Of a stretch of DNA of 64,000 nt, positions 36,010-47,439 are shown piece after piece (positions within the stretch are counted from its first letter, which is position 1; each line of letters begins with the position of its first letter). The stretch lies in the NCBI GenBank assembly GCA_028564705.1, contig JAPXFQ010000385.1, positions 2,418,001 through 2,482,000 of the forward strand, given 5' to 3'. Position numbers and translations under genes: made by a program. The DNA is from Apricaphanius iberus (taxonomy: Eukaryota > Chordata > Actinopteri > Cyprinodontiformes > Aphaniidae). The notes under the pieces were generated by a model, which was not told the DNA's origin, did not search any database, and saw nothing but the letters and a program-made list of their open reading frames with translations.

Positions 36010-36720
36010 ACTCTAGAAAAAAACATAAAATTATTGTTGTTACATATGAGGCACCCAATAATCAAGCGTCATCATCTATTAGAGATTGATTGCTTTATGT
36101 TTATCAAAGAAATGTTTTGTCAGACAGTAGATTTACTGGTGGTTCCTATAGTTTCTAAAAGTAAAATGGCAGGCAGATCTTTTAATTTTCACACTCTTCT
36201 CCTGTGCAACAAGCTTTTAGTTTCTGTCTGACAGTTACCCACCTATACTTTTAAGATTTTCCTCTGTGATAGTTAGTAGCTTAAGTTATACTACACTATC
36301 ATTTATAGTCTATTAATGTATGCTGCTGTAGGCCTGGACTGCTGAAAGACTACCTTACCACTTTCCTGACTTTGCTACGTTCTCCTACTACTCTACATTT
36401 TTGCAATCACAACTGCGATAGGTGATATGAGCTCTTTGTTTTCTTTGCTAGAAAATAATGACTGACCAAGAGATTTTGTCTTTAACATTGTATTTATCCG
36501 AGACAAACCATTGAAACAATGCTGGGCCTGACTATTTGTGTTCTCTTGTTTGATCTATGGATAAAGGCTCAGCAATTTTTTGTTCAGGAGGATTTATCTC
36601 TGTGACAATAACTGATCTAGTGCTGCTGTAGTTTCTGGGAACTCTGTAAAGCTTTTCTCTATAAAGTTTTTTATTATTATTATTCTTAAAAACAGAACTC
36701 TTGGACCAAGTTTTTTTATT
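36010..36720 (+). mobile_element. LINE fragment, + strand, same group as 6720-8030
   Basis: The frame 36115-36232 reads QTVDLLVVPIVSKSKMAGRS, matching QTADLLVVPRISKSRMGGRS in the LINE protein at 7399-7758 with 16 of 20 identical. It continues FNFHTLLLCNKL, where the relative has FSYHAPLLWNQL, and then stops. Sequence to about 36680 (atgactgaccaagagatttt, acaaaccattgaaaca, gcaattttttgttcaggagg) reads like a retroposon 3' UTR. Both ends are eroded. Confidence 0.65.
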
Positions 36721-37680
36721 TTATTTTATTTTTTCTGTATCAGCTTTCCGTCCCCTGAATGCCCAGCTCAGTGCAGCAGGGCAAATTTCTGCTAAGGTTT
36801 TCATCATGTTAAAAGGAAGCAGATTCAATAATCAGGCAAACTAGACTATATTGTTACAATGATGTAAAACAGAAACAAACTATCTATTTTATGGACCAGC
36901 TTATCAATCACATTTTAATCCTGTTACCAGTGCACACAAAGAACCACAAAAAGCAGGAAGTGGATGCATGCTGAAAGTTAAATTGAAACATCTCTCTGTC
37001 AGGATGCGATGACTTTTTATTGTTTTCAGCTCCAAAGGGAACAGGCCTCCGAGTGAGAGAAGTGAGAGGAGATGCAAGAACAAGGGGGGGAAAGAATGAC
37101 CTTTCCACCCACTGGCAGAGAAAAGCTTAAGGAGGCTAATATTAGGCGGTCTGTTTTGAAAACTGGTGGATAAGTCTTTGCATTTGCTCTGTCTCTCCCT
37201 AAGTCTCATTTTCCTCCTGCCCATTTGCCCTCCCTCCTCCCCCATCTGTGTTACCCCATTCCCCCTCCTGCCTCTCCCCTCCCTGGGAAAACAGGGACAA
37301 CAAATTAGCCTTCTTTTCTCGGCCAGGCCCGGGGAGGAGGACACTTGGAAGGGCCTCAGAGTGTCCGCCTAGAGTTCCCATGGACCCTTCTTGCCCCTTC
37401 CCCTTTCAGCCGCCGAGGAAGCAGTCATTGTGCCAGCACCTGTCTCTGAGGAAATTGGTAAAAGTGATGGCTTTGTTAGCCGTCTCCATGGCAATCAGGA
37501 GAAAAGAGTGGGGGCCTGGTTAGCTGGGATCCGGGCAGTGACTGTGGTAGGGTGAGGAAAAAGAGTGAAAAAGGGAGGGAGGTTAAGGGGGATACAGAAT
37601 GCTTTGCCAAGCCACTATCTGCGGATCTGGTGGTGTGCATGGTGAGAGTATATTTCTGAGGATAACTGTGTGCATTCATA
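36721..37680. other. GC-richer non-coding block, candidate regulatory region
   Basis: From about 36950 the sequence becomes less AT-rich, with C/T-rich tracts (37190-37290) and no transposon hallmark. Overlapping frames run on both strands (36904-37344 minus; 37166-37523 plus) but are low in complexity, and none has a domain or conserved-looking exon edge, so no gene is called. The word gtctccatggcaat (37482-37495) resembles an RFX-type X-box (GTTGCCATGGCAAC) at 12 of 14 positions. A conserved regulatory element is possible; this is inference. Confidence 0.25.
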
Positions 37681-39640
37681 ATTCACTTTTTTAATGTGGG
37701 TGACTGTAACATCCATTAGGCAACACTTGAAAGTGTGGTCAGTCAAACTATATCCTGCACCCAACCCCGGAGCATCGGACAAAAAATTTTAATTATCAAC
37801 CTGAAACTTTCACACTAAGTGTAAACGGTACAAGTTGTCCAATTACAAATCCAAAACATATTATTTTAGGATACAGTTGGCTGCAATAAATGAATTGTAA
37901 ACATATTGAAACAAATTCATGTTCAACCAAGCCCTGAGCTGCTTTAAAAGAGAGAATTTAGTCAAACACAAACAAAGAGGATATACCATGTTATAGCCTG
38001 TTATACCATGTACTGTATACACTAACACAATAGTAATACACGTCTCTGACCAGCAGATGGTGCTGATTCACTGATTCTAGATCATTGAAACTTTTTTGGC
38101 ACATCTTCTGGAGTACAAGCTGTTACCAAGTCTCATTTCTTTGAGGTTTAAATATAAAGATAGGTAATAGATTTTCTCACCAAATTATGGATAAGGTGAG
38201 GAAAGACCTAAAGAACCAATTCACTGTGTTACATGGTAAAAAGAAAATCTGCGCTTATAATATACTCACTGGAAACAATATAAATTAAATCTTTTAATTT
38301 GCTCCACACAAATTCAGACTGCTAGTGGTGTAATGCTGCGGGGAAGTATTTCTGCTACACTTTGGGCCATGTGAATATCATATAAACACCACAATCAAAC
38401 CTGTTGCTGTCCATATTCATCTATTAAGGAAGACAATGCCATTATCTTCTGATTGTATACTATCAACAGGGTTTTATCATCATGTATTTAACCTCAAATC
38501 ATCTCAATCTAGTTTCTTGAATATTATAAGTTCACTGTACTGTACAGGCTTTAGATCTCAATCCAATAGAACACCTCTGGTAGGACAAGAGATTCCCACG
38601 CTGGCTTTACATCTGGAGCAACTGGATGAGGCTATGATATCATTCGGCATTAAAGCGTCAGGTCTTTCCCACATTTTGATTAAACAGAACAAAGAAGAAT
38701 TAAGCTAGTGCTGAAGGCAAAACGGGATCAAGCCCAGAATCGAGAAGGTAAGTATAACAAAACTCCTTCTTTTTTGTAAACTTTAATTGGATCATAAGGT
38801 ATCCATACAGTACAGGTATCATAAAATATAACCGATATCTTTTAAATTATACAAAATGTATGCAGTTTCCCAAAATTATTTAAGTGAAATGGGGGCGGGT
38901 TGTACCTTTTTTGCTATTTATTCTAAAGTAGATAGCTTGTAGGGACAGGTTTTGGTGTAAACAGTAATATTGCCTGAATATTTCAACCACTCAGGTACTG
39001 GTAAACATAATACGTAGGCGTATGCAAGTACAAACCAAACGATAGACAACTAATGTACCATTCTCCTTTCTTTTGCTGCATCCTTTTGAGATTTGGGGCC
39101 TTTGCTGTTTTGCTGCAGAGTTTTTGTAGTTGGTTACCAAAAGAAATACAAGCAAATAAATGTTTAAAATAGCAAGATTTATTTGATACAGGCAAGAGAA
39201 AGATTCAAAGAGATTGCTGAAATGCTTGTTAGCACCAGATAAATCGATGTGCCGTCAAGACATTCAGACTCTGGAACAGGTCTAATCGCAGAGTCACTTG
39301 AAATGGAGCCTTGAGATCTCCCGTGATTTCCTCTGCCTCCTCGCTCCTGCTTCTTGTAAATCTTTCTCAATTCAATGAAACAAGCAATTTGGATTAGTTT
39401 GGTTTGAATCATAAACATTTGCAGCACAGACCACCCAGGGAGAGTGTGGAGCCAAGTGAGTGTGTGTACTTCAGTGTGCATGCACTGGTGTATATTTGTG
39501 TTTGAAGCCTAGCTCCAGCTTATAGAGGTGGGCATTGCAACACCTAGAGACTTAAATGTGTATGTGCAGTGAGACAAACAAGCATACCAGTGTTTGTATT
39601 TAAGCTTTGTTCTGGGTTTTATCATGTTGCAAGGAGAAAG
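37681..39640. other. Non-coding stretch, no feature recognised
   Basis: AT-rich DNA. The frame 38436-38708 contains words like LNPIEHL (ctcaatccaatagaacacct at 38557), the C-terminal part of some Tc1-like transposases. About 38540-38710 may therefore be a very worn Tc1 scrap, too short to call with confidence. Confidence 0.4.
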
Positions 39641-40620
39641 TTTTAATGCTTTTATAAGGATTATATATGACAGGCAAACAGAATATTCCTCAATTAAAGA
39701 TGGGGAAGCGGATCAATCGTTTTCGGGGTTTATTAAAAATTGAGATATGTATTTGTATTCAGCCCTTCTACTTTGTATTTACTTATTTTGCTGCTGCAAT
39801 TACAGCTGCAAGTCTTTTAGGGTATGACTTTAATTGTTTTCCACACCTTAAAAACCACTAATGTTCAAATCTTACCACTCTAACAGATGCTTTTAAACAT
39901 TTGATTATAACTCACGCTATATTTTGGGTTACCCTACTGGACAATGACTCTCCAGCAAGTCACAAGTGTTGCATGTCCTGTAAAAGTTGAATTCGTTTAA
40001 AGAACTGACCTGTGTTTAGCTTCATTCCTGTTCTCAGCTGAGAACATGAATGCAGAAAAAGGTCACATGTAGTTTTAGTTTTCTGCCCATTTAGTTGTTT
40101 TGTATGTAGCTTAAAATTTTTCAAATTTGGTTTCATCTGATCAGAGCACCTTCTTCAATAGGTTTTGAGTTAAATTCAAAAAATTGAAACAAGCTTGTAT
40201 GATGGAGATTGTTTGTTACTGTATGTCCCCTACTTGGCTTGTAACAGACGTTACACTCTACTTTCATATGGCATCCCTTTAACAATTCTTCTAAAAAGAT
40301 CCACATTTTGGAAAGCACGTCTAAAAGTTGTCCCAACAAACGACTCTGCCTGAGCTGGAGGTCTCTATAGCTCATCCAGAGATACCATGATATATATATA
40401 TACACATATATCTTCCTGATGAATCCCTCTACTTGCCTAGTGTGTCAGTTTAGGCAGACTTTGGCTTGGTAGATTTGCAGTGTTGCCATACTCTTTCCAT
40501 TTTTTATTGTTGAATTAAACATTGCTCTGTGGGATGTTCAAAGTTTGGGATCTTGTTATGTAGCCTAACCCATGCACTTCCTCTTGTTGGTCTCTCACCA
40601 AAAGATATAAATACTTGTGC
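39640..40620 (-). mobile_element. Degenerate Tc1-like transposon, minus strand
   Basis: Minus-strand Tc1 signatures on the given strand: gcaattacagctgcaagtct (39794-39813), ggtttcatctgatcagagca (40127-40146, encoding the Trp/Ser-Asp-Glu block) and cagtgttgccatactctttc (40478-40497), in the order expected for the reverse strand of a common teleost Tc1 gene. No frame stays open over more than 90 codons, and the terminal repeats are not recognisable, so it is an old relic. A ta tract lies at 40390-40410. The same family supplies 47440-48000. Confidence 0.6.
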
Positions 40621-41759
40621 AAGGAGCTGTACATGAAGACTGCACTACAGAAACGTAATTATATGGTATTTCTTTTTCCTTTAAAGACCATCCATCGGGG
40701 CAGGGGATAAAAAAGCGAAATAAATGAAGGGAGACAAGACAGAGTTTGACCACATGTTTCACCCCCAGCAAGCTGTCTGTGTGTCCTTTCTTGGCTAGAT
40801 CGTGTTTGACAGACTGTCTGGGAGGTCCCTTAACCACACAGCGCAAACATGCACAGACACTGTCTTGGTATTTGATAAACACACAACACCAAAACATGGT
40901 GTGACTAATTTTGCAACTTTAATTCCAGTGTCTTTAGCGTTTGGTTCAGGTAAAATCATCTTAAGTTTGAGACAAACACAAACATGTTAAACACAACATC
41001 AACCAAAACGAAAATTATCACATCATTTTCACATAAATCCACATTTTCAACCTAATTTTGAATTTTGAACTTAAATCTGAAAGGTTTTTACATTTTTCTC
41101 TTCTCTAAAACTGAAAAACACTGCTGCTTTTCCCTAAAGGACTCAAGCACACAAATCTCAGATGGTTTGGTAAATTTAATTGACAAGCAATGGATTTGCT
41201 CTTTTTTCTTACATAAACTTTTCCATTTTATGCACGACAATCTTAAATTATACCCCTGTTTGATCTCAATCTGGTGGCCCACATGTGTAGAAATACTTCC
41301 CTTCCCATTTGAATAACACATTGTATATACAGATGCACACACGCTTGCGCATACACACACAAAAAAAAATCTTCTTTTCAACAGAATTAAATGTTTACAG
41401 CATTCCAAACATTTTGTGTGCGAGACAGTATGTGTGGTCCTGTCTGCACCTAGCATGTGGTTTGAGGTTAAGGTGTTTTTCTGCTGGCGTGTGAGCATGT
41501 CAGTGTCCATGCTGTCTCTCATTGTGCGAGTTGTGTGTCTGTTAATTTATCCGTGTTTGCTCCTGAATGTTCTGTGGAAAAAAAAAAAAAGAGTGGGACT
41601 AAGAGAACAAAAGAAAAGTTATTATCTCAGGGGTAATTAACCTTATCCAGTAAATTACTTTATGTGATGGATTCTGCAATTTACTTTGTTGCCACGAAAC
41701 CAAAAGACCAAGGAGATGCTTTGAAATTGAAGTAACCTTATTTTTTCACAAAGGAGTGG
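40621..41759. other. Non-coding stretch, no feature recognised
   Basis: AT-rich, with an A run at 41578-41591. The frame 41088-41522 on the minus strand is low in complexity and unrecognised. Confidence 0.5.
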
Positions 41760-42016
41760 TACAGACGTGGACAAAATTGTTGGTACCCTTCATTAAATAA
41801 AAGAAAAACTCATAATGGTCACAGAAATAACTTTAATCTGACTAAAGTAATAATAAATAAAAATTATATAAATGTTGACCAATGAAAGTCAGACATTGCT
41901 TTTCATCCATAGTTCAACAGAATTATTTAAAAAATAAATGCATGAAACAGGCCTGGACAAAAATGATGGTACCCCTAGAAAAGAATGAAAATCATGTGAC
42001 CAAAGGGACATGTTAA

Positions 42017-43633
42017 CAGACCCGGCGCCAGAGGGCATTACCTGGGGGGGCAGTGGGTTTTTCTGGGGGGGCTCAGTAAACTGTCTTTTAATTAACCCTT
42101 TTGCATGTTTATAAATATATCTGGTGGACAGTACATACACATACTTCCGTGTCAAATCTACCGTTTTGTGTCATTAACTTGTTCTACATACCTTACTGGA
42201 AAGCTAAGAGAATTCATTGTTTGATTCAAATTATGTATACCAATTAAAGATGCAAACAAAAATTAAGACACAGTAGGCTAACCATTTTTACTGAGTCTGA
42301 AAAATCTGAAAAATATGTCCAACTCACCGTTCTCAGCTTCACCTGCACATCACCGAGTCATATCAAACAAAAACAATCCTTATGTCCAGTTAATGGTCTT
42401 TAATAAAGTACTTAGTCCATAAGTCTTCCTCTGTATCCTGCCCTGCCGCTTAAAACTTTAGTAAATTCTTCTTTTTGCCGCATTTCTCCTAATTTTTACA
42501 TCAAAAATACTAGTTAGCATGCTGCTGCATTAGCTGTGTGCTTCTTTTTCTTTATCACTGCTGGTAAAAAAATGACTTCATGTATTCTCGCCACCTGCTG
42601 GAAAGAAGTATGCACCACCGTTTTTTCTAAACGGAAGATTGGGGGAAAAATCTATCGTTTTATTTTCAAAAAGATTATTGAAAAACAGTTTCAACTTTGA
42701 TATGCTTTTTAAAAAAATTTAATCAAAAACACAGGAGCCACACCTGTATTCAAAATGGTTCAAAAACATTTTTAATTTTAATAGGCTTTTTAAAAACATT
42801 TTAATCAAAAATTGTAGGACTTTTTAAAATCCGAGCAAATAAATAACTGTTTATATGGCCTTTGAAATGAAATATCCTGGTTGTTTAGCAAAATAGTAAT
42901 AACGACAAAAATCTTAGAAGCAAATCAACAGTGTTAAACTATAGTAGGACTATATGTAATATATAATATTGTGTTTAAAACAAATTTACTCTAGAAACTC
43001 GAGAGCAGCTTTACACAAATGTCTACTGAAAAAACAATGTTTTGGAAAGAATACTAAATATTTTAGCACATCAACACCTTTTTTGCTCAAACCTTAAAGA
43101 TAAATGAAAACAAGCTCTGTGGAAAACTCTTTATAAAACATAATGGAACTCAAATAGGGGATTTTCAGCTTCTCTGTGGTGAAAATGCATTGCATGCATT
43201 CATTTGCATTATCTTTTTTTGAGTTTTGAGTAAATATACTTCGAGGTCGTCTGAACAGTAATTTATGCTGGTGCTGCTGCCACCCGGTGGCGGAATTACT
43301 GTTGCTTCAGGTGCAGAAGCGCTCGTAGCAGAAGTGCTTGTTGAAGCAATTTCTGGCTGCACTTGCCCTCTTGATGTATTATCCCTACTTGTGCTGGGAT
43401 TGCTTTTCTGTTTGCTAAACCAAGCTCTAATGTCCATTTTAGCAAGCTGCTGTGCCAAACTGCCAAAGGATCTTCTTTTACCGAAACTAAAACTCCTAAT
43501 TAGTAATCTAGAGCGCCATCTATTGTTCGTTTTGAGCCAATATATTCACATGAAGTGTAATCTTTCCTGGGCGGGCCCGTCCTCCAGATGGGCGGGCCGG
43601 GCCCGCCCAGGCCCGCCCATGACGCCGGGTCTG
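42017..43633 (-). mobile_element. hAT-type element inserted into the Tc1 element
   Basis: The ends cagacccggcgcca and tgacgccgggtctg are inverted repeats (13 of 14), flanked by a perfect 8-bp duplication catgttaa (42009-42016, 43634-43641). 1617 bp. The minus-strand frame at 43165-43458 looks like the first exon of an hAT transposase, while the catalytic core is missing, so it is an internally deleted derivative. The right terminus is followed inward by a striking GC-rich palindromic cluster of gggcggg/cccgccc words (43569-43619). Confidence 0.93.
43165..43458 (-). pseudogene. N-terminal fragment of hAT transposase
   Basis: 97 residues. After the start it has MDIRAWFSKQK, followed by a long Ser/Thr/Ala-rich linker (residues 20-65). 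A short MDIR-x-F/W-x-x-x-K motif then a low-complexity linker is how many teleost hAT (ZMYM/Charlie-like) transposases begin, before their zinc finger and catalytic domain. Neither follows here. The frame is intact to its stop, but it encodes no catalytic part. It could also be chance; the match rests on a short motif and on its position within a flanked hAT element. Confidence 0.5.
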
Positions 43634-43768
43634 CATGTTAATTCAAGGTATGTCCACTAATCAGGATCCTAGGTGTCTACAATCCTGTAATCACTCAGTG
43701 GGCCTATATATAGGACTCCAGGTAGTCACTGTGTTGTTTGGTGACGTGGTGTGTACCACACTCAATAT

Positions 43769-44313
43769 AAACCAGAGGAAGCAAAGGAAAGAGTTGTCTC
43801 AGGAGATGAGAAAGAAAATCATAGACAAGCATGTTAACTGTAAAGGCTATAAGACCATCTCCAAGCAGCTAGATGTTTCTGTGACTACAGCTGCACATGT
43901 CATTCAGTAATGTACGATCCATGGGACTGTAGCCAACCTCCCTGGACGTGGCTGCAGGAGGAAAATTGATGACAGATCAAAGAGACGGATAATCCAAATG
44001 GTAACAAAAGAGCCTAGAAAGACTTCAAAATAGATCCAAGCTGAACTTTATGCTCAAGGAACATCAGTGTCAGATCGGAACATCCTTCGCTGTTTGAGCC
44101 AGAGGACAAATCATAAAAAAAAACAGACTGGAGTATGCCAAACTACATGCTGTAGAGCCACAAAGCGCCCTTCAAACCGGAAACAACTAGAACAGTTTGC
44201 TCATGAGGAGTGGGCCAAAATACCTGCTGAGAGGTGCAGAAGTCTCATTGACAGTTACAGGAATCATTTGATTGCAGTGATTGCCTCTAAAGGTTGTGCA
44301 ACCAAATATTAAG
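43769..44313 (+). pseudogene. Tc1 transposase pseudogene lacking the catalytic core
   Basis: Starts near QRKQRKELSQEMRKKIIDK and continues KGYKTISKQLDVSVTTAAHV, the paired-like helix-turn-helix that binds the terminal repeats. It then hits a stop (43908-43910), and NLPGRGCRRKIDDRSKRRII (from 43936) gives the GRPR-like linker. It reaches SVSDRNILRCL and jumps directly to the C-terminal piece EEWAKIPAERCRSLIDSYRN, ending GCATKY. All three catalytic acidic residues (DDE) are missing, so an internal deletion of several hundred bases removed the active site. Another stop lies near 44031. Non-functional. Confidence 0.88.
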
Positions 44314-44532
44314 TTGTGGGTACCATCATTTTTGTCCAGGCCTGTTTCATGCATTTATTTTTTAAATAATTCAGTTGAAGCATGGATGAAAAGCAATGTC
44401 TGACTTTCATTGGTCAACATTTATATAATTTTTATTTATTATTACTTTTGTCAGATTAAAGTTATTTCTTTGACCATTATGAGTTTTTCTTTGATTTAAT
44501 GAAGGGTACCAACAATTTTGTCCACGTCTGTA

Positions 44533-45425
44533 TCTGTAACAAAGGGGGCACTTTACAAAATACAGATAAAAAGTGTTAAGTAATGAACATTATCACTCCA
44601 GAGATTGTATGTCCCTCTTACTCTTTAGCTGAAGCTGAAAATTAACCTCATAAACCCTCCACACCTAACTTTGACAGACAAAAGACAAAGATATACATTT
44701 TTACCTTTCCTAATCCTTATCCAAACTAAGCAATATTTGATGTATGTGTTTGACCATATTTTTCTTCATTTGTATTTAATTAATTATGTAGGCTAATGTG
44801 GGACAACACTTATAAAGATGCCCTAGGAATTAAATGGGACACCGCTTTTGAAATAGGTCTCTGTGTGATTTGCTTGGTCTTGATACTTATTTTAATATCC
44901 TGTAGCCTGCTTCATGTTGTAAGACAGGTTGTATTGTTTTTTTGATTCTACATGTCTGGTGTAATCAGACCAGACAACGGCTATTGGAATTAAACTTTGT
45001 TTTTACAAAAGAAAAATAGCTGAATTACTGTTTCTTACAGGGCTGTAGACAGCTTTTTTCCCATTATCTCATAATTTATCTTGGTATCAAACAATTTTCG
45101 GAAATCTGTAGCTGTCTTCAATGGAAGCCTATTGCATTCACTTGGAAAAATAATAATAATAAAAAAATAAGCTGTGTTTTTCTGAATTAACAACATAAGT
45201 CTTACAACAAAACAATAAATAGATACCACTCTATTTTGCTTATTGGGGTAGGTCATTCTGTCTTTCTGGATTGATGAGATAAACTGTGGGGGTACAAAAT
45301 CTGCCTGAAGAGATAAAAAAAAGTCCTCAGGGATCTGTGCAAAGTCAGCCAACGAGGCCTAGTAATCCTATTTACACTGTTTAAAAACAAAGTTAAAGTG
45401 AATTAAACTCAGAAATGCGGGACAT
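44533..45425. other. Non-coding stretch, no feature recognised
   Basis: AT-rich; the minus-strand frame 45035-45352 has no recognisable domain. Confidence 0.5.
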
Positions 45426-45429
45426 ACTG

Positions 45430-45500
45430 GTCCATTGTAGGACAATGTGATGGACCGGCGACCTGTCCAGGGTGTATGCTACCCCGCCTTATGTCACCAG
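45430..45500 (+). mobile_element. Retroposon tail fragment
   Basis: gtgatggaccggcgacctgt, ccagggtgtatgctaccccg is the conserved 3' block also seen at 27598-27660. Short and truncated on both sides. Confidence 0.65.
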
Positions 45501-45850
45501 TTTATTGCAGGGCAATGCCATGGTATGGCTCCCACAGTGTATCCCGTTAATTCAGAAAAACAGAGCTGTACTTTTTTTTTCATTTTGGTAAAACTGATCT
45601 CTTTAATTCAGAAAAACCTATCTTTTACTTTTTTTTTAAAGAATTGCATGGATAAAACATGCTTCCCAACACTACACTTCTGTAGTCTTCATTTATAATT
45701 ATATAACATATTTCCTAATGAGTATCCACCATGTTCAAATAAATTTGGTGTTTTGAAAAAAAATCATATTTGGATGAAAGTCTGCCAGTATAGGTTATAA
45801 AAGTATACACCCTATGTTTAAACACTATTTCACAGCATTGTAACATAATT
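45501..45850. other. Non-coding stretch, no feature recognised
   Basis: T-rich runs (45570-45580, 45626-45636); otherwise nothing. Confidence 0.5.
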
Positions 45851-45909
45851 GTTCTCAATATTAACAGAATGAGTCCATTATTTAAATGGACTCATTCAGC
45901 AGTGAGAAC
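45851..45909. repeat. Hairpin-forming inverted repeat
   Basis: A perfect 13-bp stem, gaatgagtccatt (45867-45879) with aatggactcattc (45885-45897), closes a 5-base loop. An outer 7-bp pair, gttctca (45851) with tgagaac (45903), extends it. A small palindromic element or a structured RNA is possible; no homology recognised. Confidence 0.7.
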
Positions 45910-46237
45910 TATCTGGACCTAATAAAAAGACTTGCTTATTCACTTTTGGTCATAAAACTGTCATTGTTCTGAAATGCCTGCAGGAATGTGTAATTCCATG
46001 TCTAAAACTGATTCTAAATTTTTTTTAAAGAAAATTAAAAAGAACCAGCTTAATGATAGCCTTCTCACATCCAAGATATCCTTTACTGCAGTCTGCTTAC
46101 ATTGTGGAGTTTTTTGAACTCTTCAGTGTTTCTTCAGGCAGTCTGCCAGGTTCTTCAAGTAAAACATGAGGTGAAAAGAGTTCAACGTGAACTATATGCT
46201 TCCATTTTCTGCACTCAACTCACTTTCTCGTGTTCAA

Positions 46238-46322
46238 GGTCAATGCAGGGGTTGAGGTATCCCAGCAATCACTGGGCAAGAGACAGGTTACACCCTGGAC
46301 AGGTCTCCAGTCCATCACAAGG
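46238..46322 (-). mobile_element. Retroposon tail fragment, minus strand
   Basis: gttacaccctggacaggtct and ccagtccatcaca (46286-46320) are the reverse complement of the retroposon tail block gatggactggcgacctgtcc. The ATGG-type end is not present. Confidence 0.65.
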
Positions 46323-47000
46323 TTCAACTATAGGCATATATTTTTTGTGGTTGTTACTTTTTTTCTCTTGCAAGCTTCACTCTGTAATGGACTAACAATA
46401 ATTATCCCAAATAGTGATGATGGTAATTAACTTTGGTTAACCAAGAGCCTGAAGCTAGAATGTGATTTAGAAACTACATGTTCCATACCATTGCTGGTGT
46501 TATAAAGCAGTTATAAATAGAAATAACTTTAAATGTAATAACCCAACCTCATAAACTATAAACCTCTACTGTAAAAAAAAAAAAACATAAAAAAAAAAAA
46601 AAAAACAAGCACACCCCTCCAGCATTTTACAAACATCTTTTCTGCCTGGCACAATAAAAAAAAACAGTTGTTTGCATTTAGACACAATTATAAAACTCAA
46701 CACAAAGGACCACACACATGCATTCTAAGATGGGGCCTTTAAGTGCTGAACCTAAGGATACCTGTTTATTTGTTAGCACTTACTGATTGTTCCAAAAATA
46801 TATTTGGCATTGATCAATTTTACATGAATAAATATTAGATTTTAAAAATAATTAGAATCTTATTATATCAAACACACTAAACATGGAGTTCATGGATCAG
46901 CTTTATGGTTTGCATGCAAATAGTAGCAAATGTTGGCATGGTATTGTTTTATTACTATTAATTGCTTCCAGTTTTGCTATTATCAGGTCATACCTCCTTC
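46323..47000. other. Non-coding stretch with A runs
   Basis: Poly-A tracts at 46573-46584 and 46590-46605; nothing else supported. Confidence 0.5.
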
Positions 47001-47039
47001 TACTTTCAGGAATATAAATAATATTTGTTTTTTCATGAG

Positions 47040-47172
47040 TTTACCAAGTGAGCAAACAATAACAAATCTAAATGAAATTAATATTTGGTGTTACTACCTT
47101 TTGGCTTCAAACCAGCATTTTTACAGCATTTTTTACCACACCTGCCTAAAACTTTTGCACAGTACTGTACAT
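47040..47172. mobile_element. Terminal part of a Tc1-like element
   Basis: caatatttggtg-like sequence (47081-47092: attaatatttgg) leads to ctgcctaaaacttttgcaca and gtactgtac (47142-47170), which match the terminal repeat of a common teleost Tc1 family (cagtactgtgcaaaagtctt). The opposite terminus was not found. It may belong with the relic at 47440-48000. Confidence 0.55.
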
Positions 47173-47439
47173 TTGGTATCAGCGTCATTCTATTTCTGAT
47201 AATGATGCATAAAAAAGAGAGTTAATTATATAAATTTACACTCAATCTCTGTCAACTGTGCATTTGATATCTTCATCCTTCTATTCTATTTTTTTGTTTG
47301 TTTGTTTGTCACCAACTGTTGGGTGGGTACACAAGACTGTATGGTAAACTTCAGCACCAATCTTGGTCTTCCGCCACAGTTTGCTGTGTCTCTATACAAG
47401 TCCTATTTTAAGTGGCCAATAGCTGATTATTCTCACACA

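Larger units (their letters stand above)
41762..44530 (+). mobile_element. Tc1-like transposon with 213-bp IR/DR ends, split by an hAT element
   Basis: The ends cagacgtggacaaaattg and caattttgtccacgtctg are exact inverted repeats next to ta duplications (41760-41761, 44531-44532). Each terminal repeat is 213 bp (41762-41974; 44318-44530) and contains an outer and an inner direct repeat: ggacaaaattgttggtaccc at 41769 and ggacaaaaatgatggtaccc at 41955, mirrored at 44504-44523 and 44318-44337. This is the IR/DR layout of Sleeping Beauty-like Tc1 elements. The transposase (43769-44313) is a deleted pseudogene. Without the hAT insertion and one duplication the element is about 1.14 kb. Confidence 0.93.

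Noticed and set aside
36904..37523. Overlapping open frames on both strands (up to 146 codons)
   Set aside because: Low-complexity composition from C/T-rich tracts, no domain, no credible splice edges, and competing frames on both strands.
38540..38710. LNPIEHL-like word in a short frame, possible Tc1 scrap
   Set aside because: One short motif only; no neighbouring Tc1 blocks in order, so not listed as an element.
41088..41522. 144-codon minus-strand frame
   Set aside because: Cys/Ser/Val-rich low-complexity segment arising from ac/gt-rich DNA; no domain.
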